From Saccharopolyspora phatthalungensis (GTDB lineage Bacteria; Actinomycetota; Actinomycetes; Mycobacteriales; Pseudonocardiaceae): a DNA stretch of 64,000 nucleotides. The notes beneath the pieces are model-generated. The model searched no databases. It saw only the letters and a program-made list of their open reading frames with translations, and was not told the origin of the DNA. Position numbers and translations under genes: made by a program. The number at the start of each line of letters is the position of its first letter. The first letter of the stretch is position 1. Location: positions 5,439,501-5,503,500 of the forward strand of contig NZ_JACHIW010000001.1 of assembly GCF_014203395.1 (NCBI RefSeq), given 5' to 3'. Positions 63,834 to 64,000 of this stretch are shown here, one piece after another.

Positions 63834-64000
63834 AATCAGCGGAGATCCGTGGGCGACGCTGGATGACCTGCTCGGAGTCGAGGTGGTCGACAACGTTGAC
63901 TCTGGGATCGGGCCGGTCGCCTTCTACGGCCGCTGCTCCACTGAGGACAACCAAGACCCGGAAACCTCGCACGGCTGGCAGCTCGGCAACGCGACGAAGT
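63823..64000 (+). CDS. Serine recombinase (partial, cut by window end)
   Basis: The first 59 residues are in the window. VAFYGRCSTEDNQDPETSHG followed by WQLGNATK fits the start of large serine recombinases (the catalytic Ser in Y-x-R-x-S). AAGGAAGGA precedes the ATG. Being last in the xis-tra operon, it may be the element's own integrase or resolvase. Confidence 0.85.
   Translation, partial: MTVEISGDPWATLDDLLGVEVVDNVDSGIGPVAFYGRCSTEDNQDPETSHGWQLGNATK

Noticed and set aside
1..64000. CRISPR array or rRNA genes
   Set aside because: No regularly spaced repeats and no rRNA-like stretches were seen.

Overview
The window is high-GC DNA with actinomycete-type start codons (many GTG, strong GGAGG sites), WhiB, FxLD-lanthipeptide genes and a plasmid-like transfer module. 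This points to a filamentous actinobacterium, most likely Pseudonocardiales (Saccharopolyspora/Amycolatopsis-like); the genus is inference.

Region 1 (1-34.2 kb) resembles a chromosomal hypoxia/dormancy island. It holds narG (cut by the window edge) divergent from narK, a WS/DGAT wax-ester/triacylglycerol synthase, an alpha/beta hydrolase and a decayed ctpF P-type ATPase. An operon follows encoding acetyl-CoA synthetase, both E1 subunits and E2 of a 2-oxoacid dehydrogenase, and an acyl carrier protein. Next come a P1B metal ATPase, PPK2 polyphosphate kinase, a GH65 phosphorylase, an FtrI/EfeO-like iron module behind an IdeR-type iron box, a HAD-trehalose-phosphatase fusion, an MgtC/DUF4010 membrane protein, OsmC, five universal-stress genes (seven USP domains), Hsp20, an Acg-like nitroreductase, PEP synthase, DUF1918 and an Rv2004c-like kinase. 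Many of these families form the DosR (DevR) regulon of Mycobacterium tuberculosis. One good DevR-type palindrome is visible at 5444-5463. Together the genes suggest anaerobic respiration, storage-lipid and polyphosphate energy buffering, trehalose metabolism and chaperoning.

Region 2 (34.7-43.3 kb) is a class I lanthipeptide locus of the FxLD type. It encodes a 61-aa precursor, a split LanB (glutamylation protein, plus an elimination domain fused to a PIMT-like methyltransferase), a LanC cyclase and a TPR-like protein. A divergent XRE/TPR regulator and a Nudix hydrolase lie on the other side, and a perfect 10-bp inverted repeat sits in the shared promoter. The methyltransferase reading frame breaks near its 3' end.

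Region 3 (43.3-64 kb) is mobile and accessory DNA. It begins with repeat scars and a 3' half tRNA-Pro fragment (probable attachment site). Then come an HNH protein, pseudogene remnants, an AbrB-like protein with a tyrosine integrase, and a lower-GC 1277-aa protein with an Mrr-like nuclease and a NACHT ATPase (probable anti-phage). Small element genes and a convergent pair of HTH-Nudix-like paralogues flank a cupin. The end is an Xis-WhiB-membrane-DUF2637-FtsK/Tra transfer operon running into a serine recombinase cut by the window edge. The composition resembles an actinomycete integrative conjugative element (AICE), possibly two nested or abutting elements.
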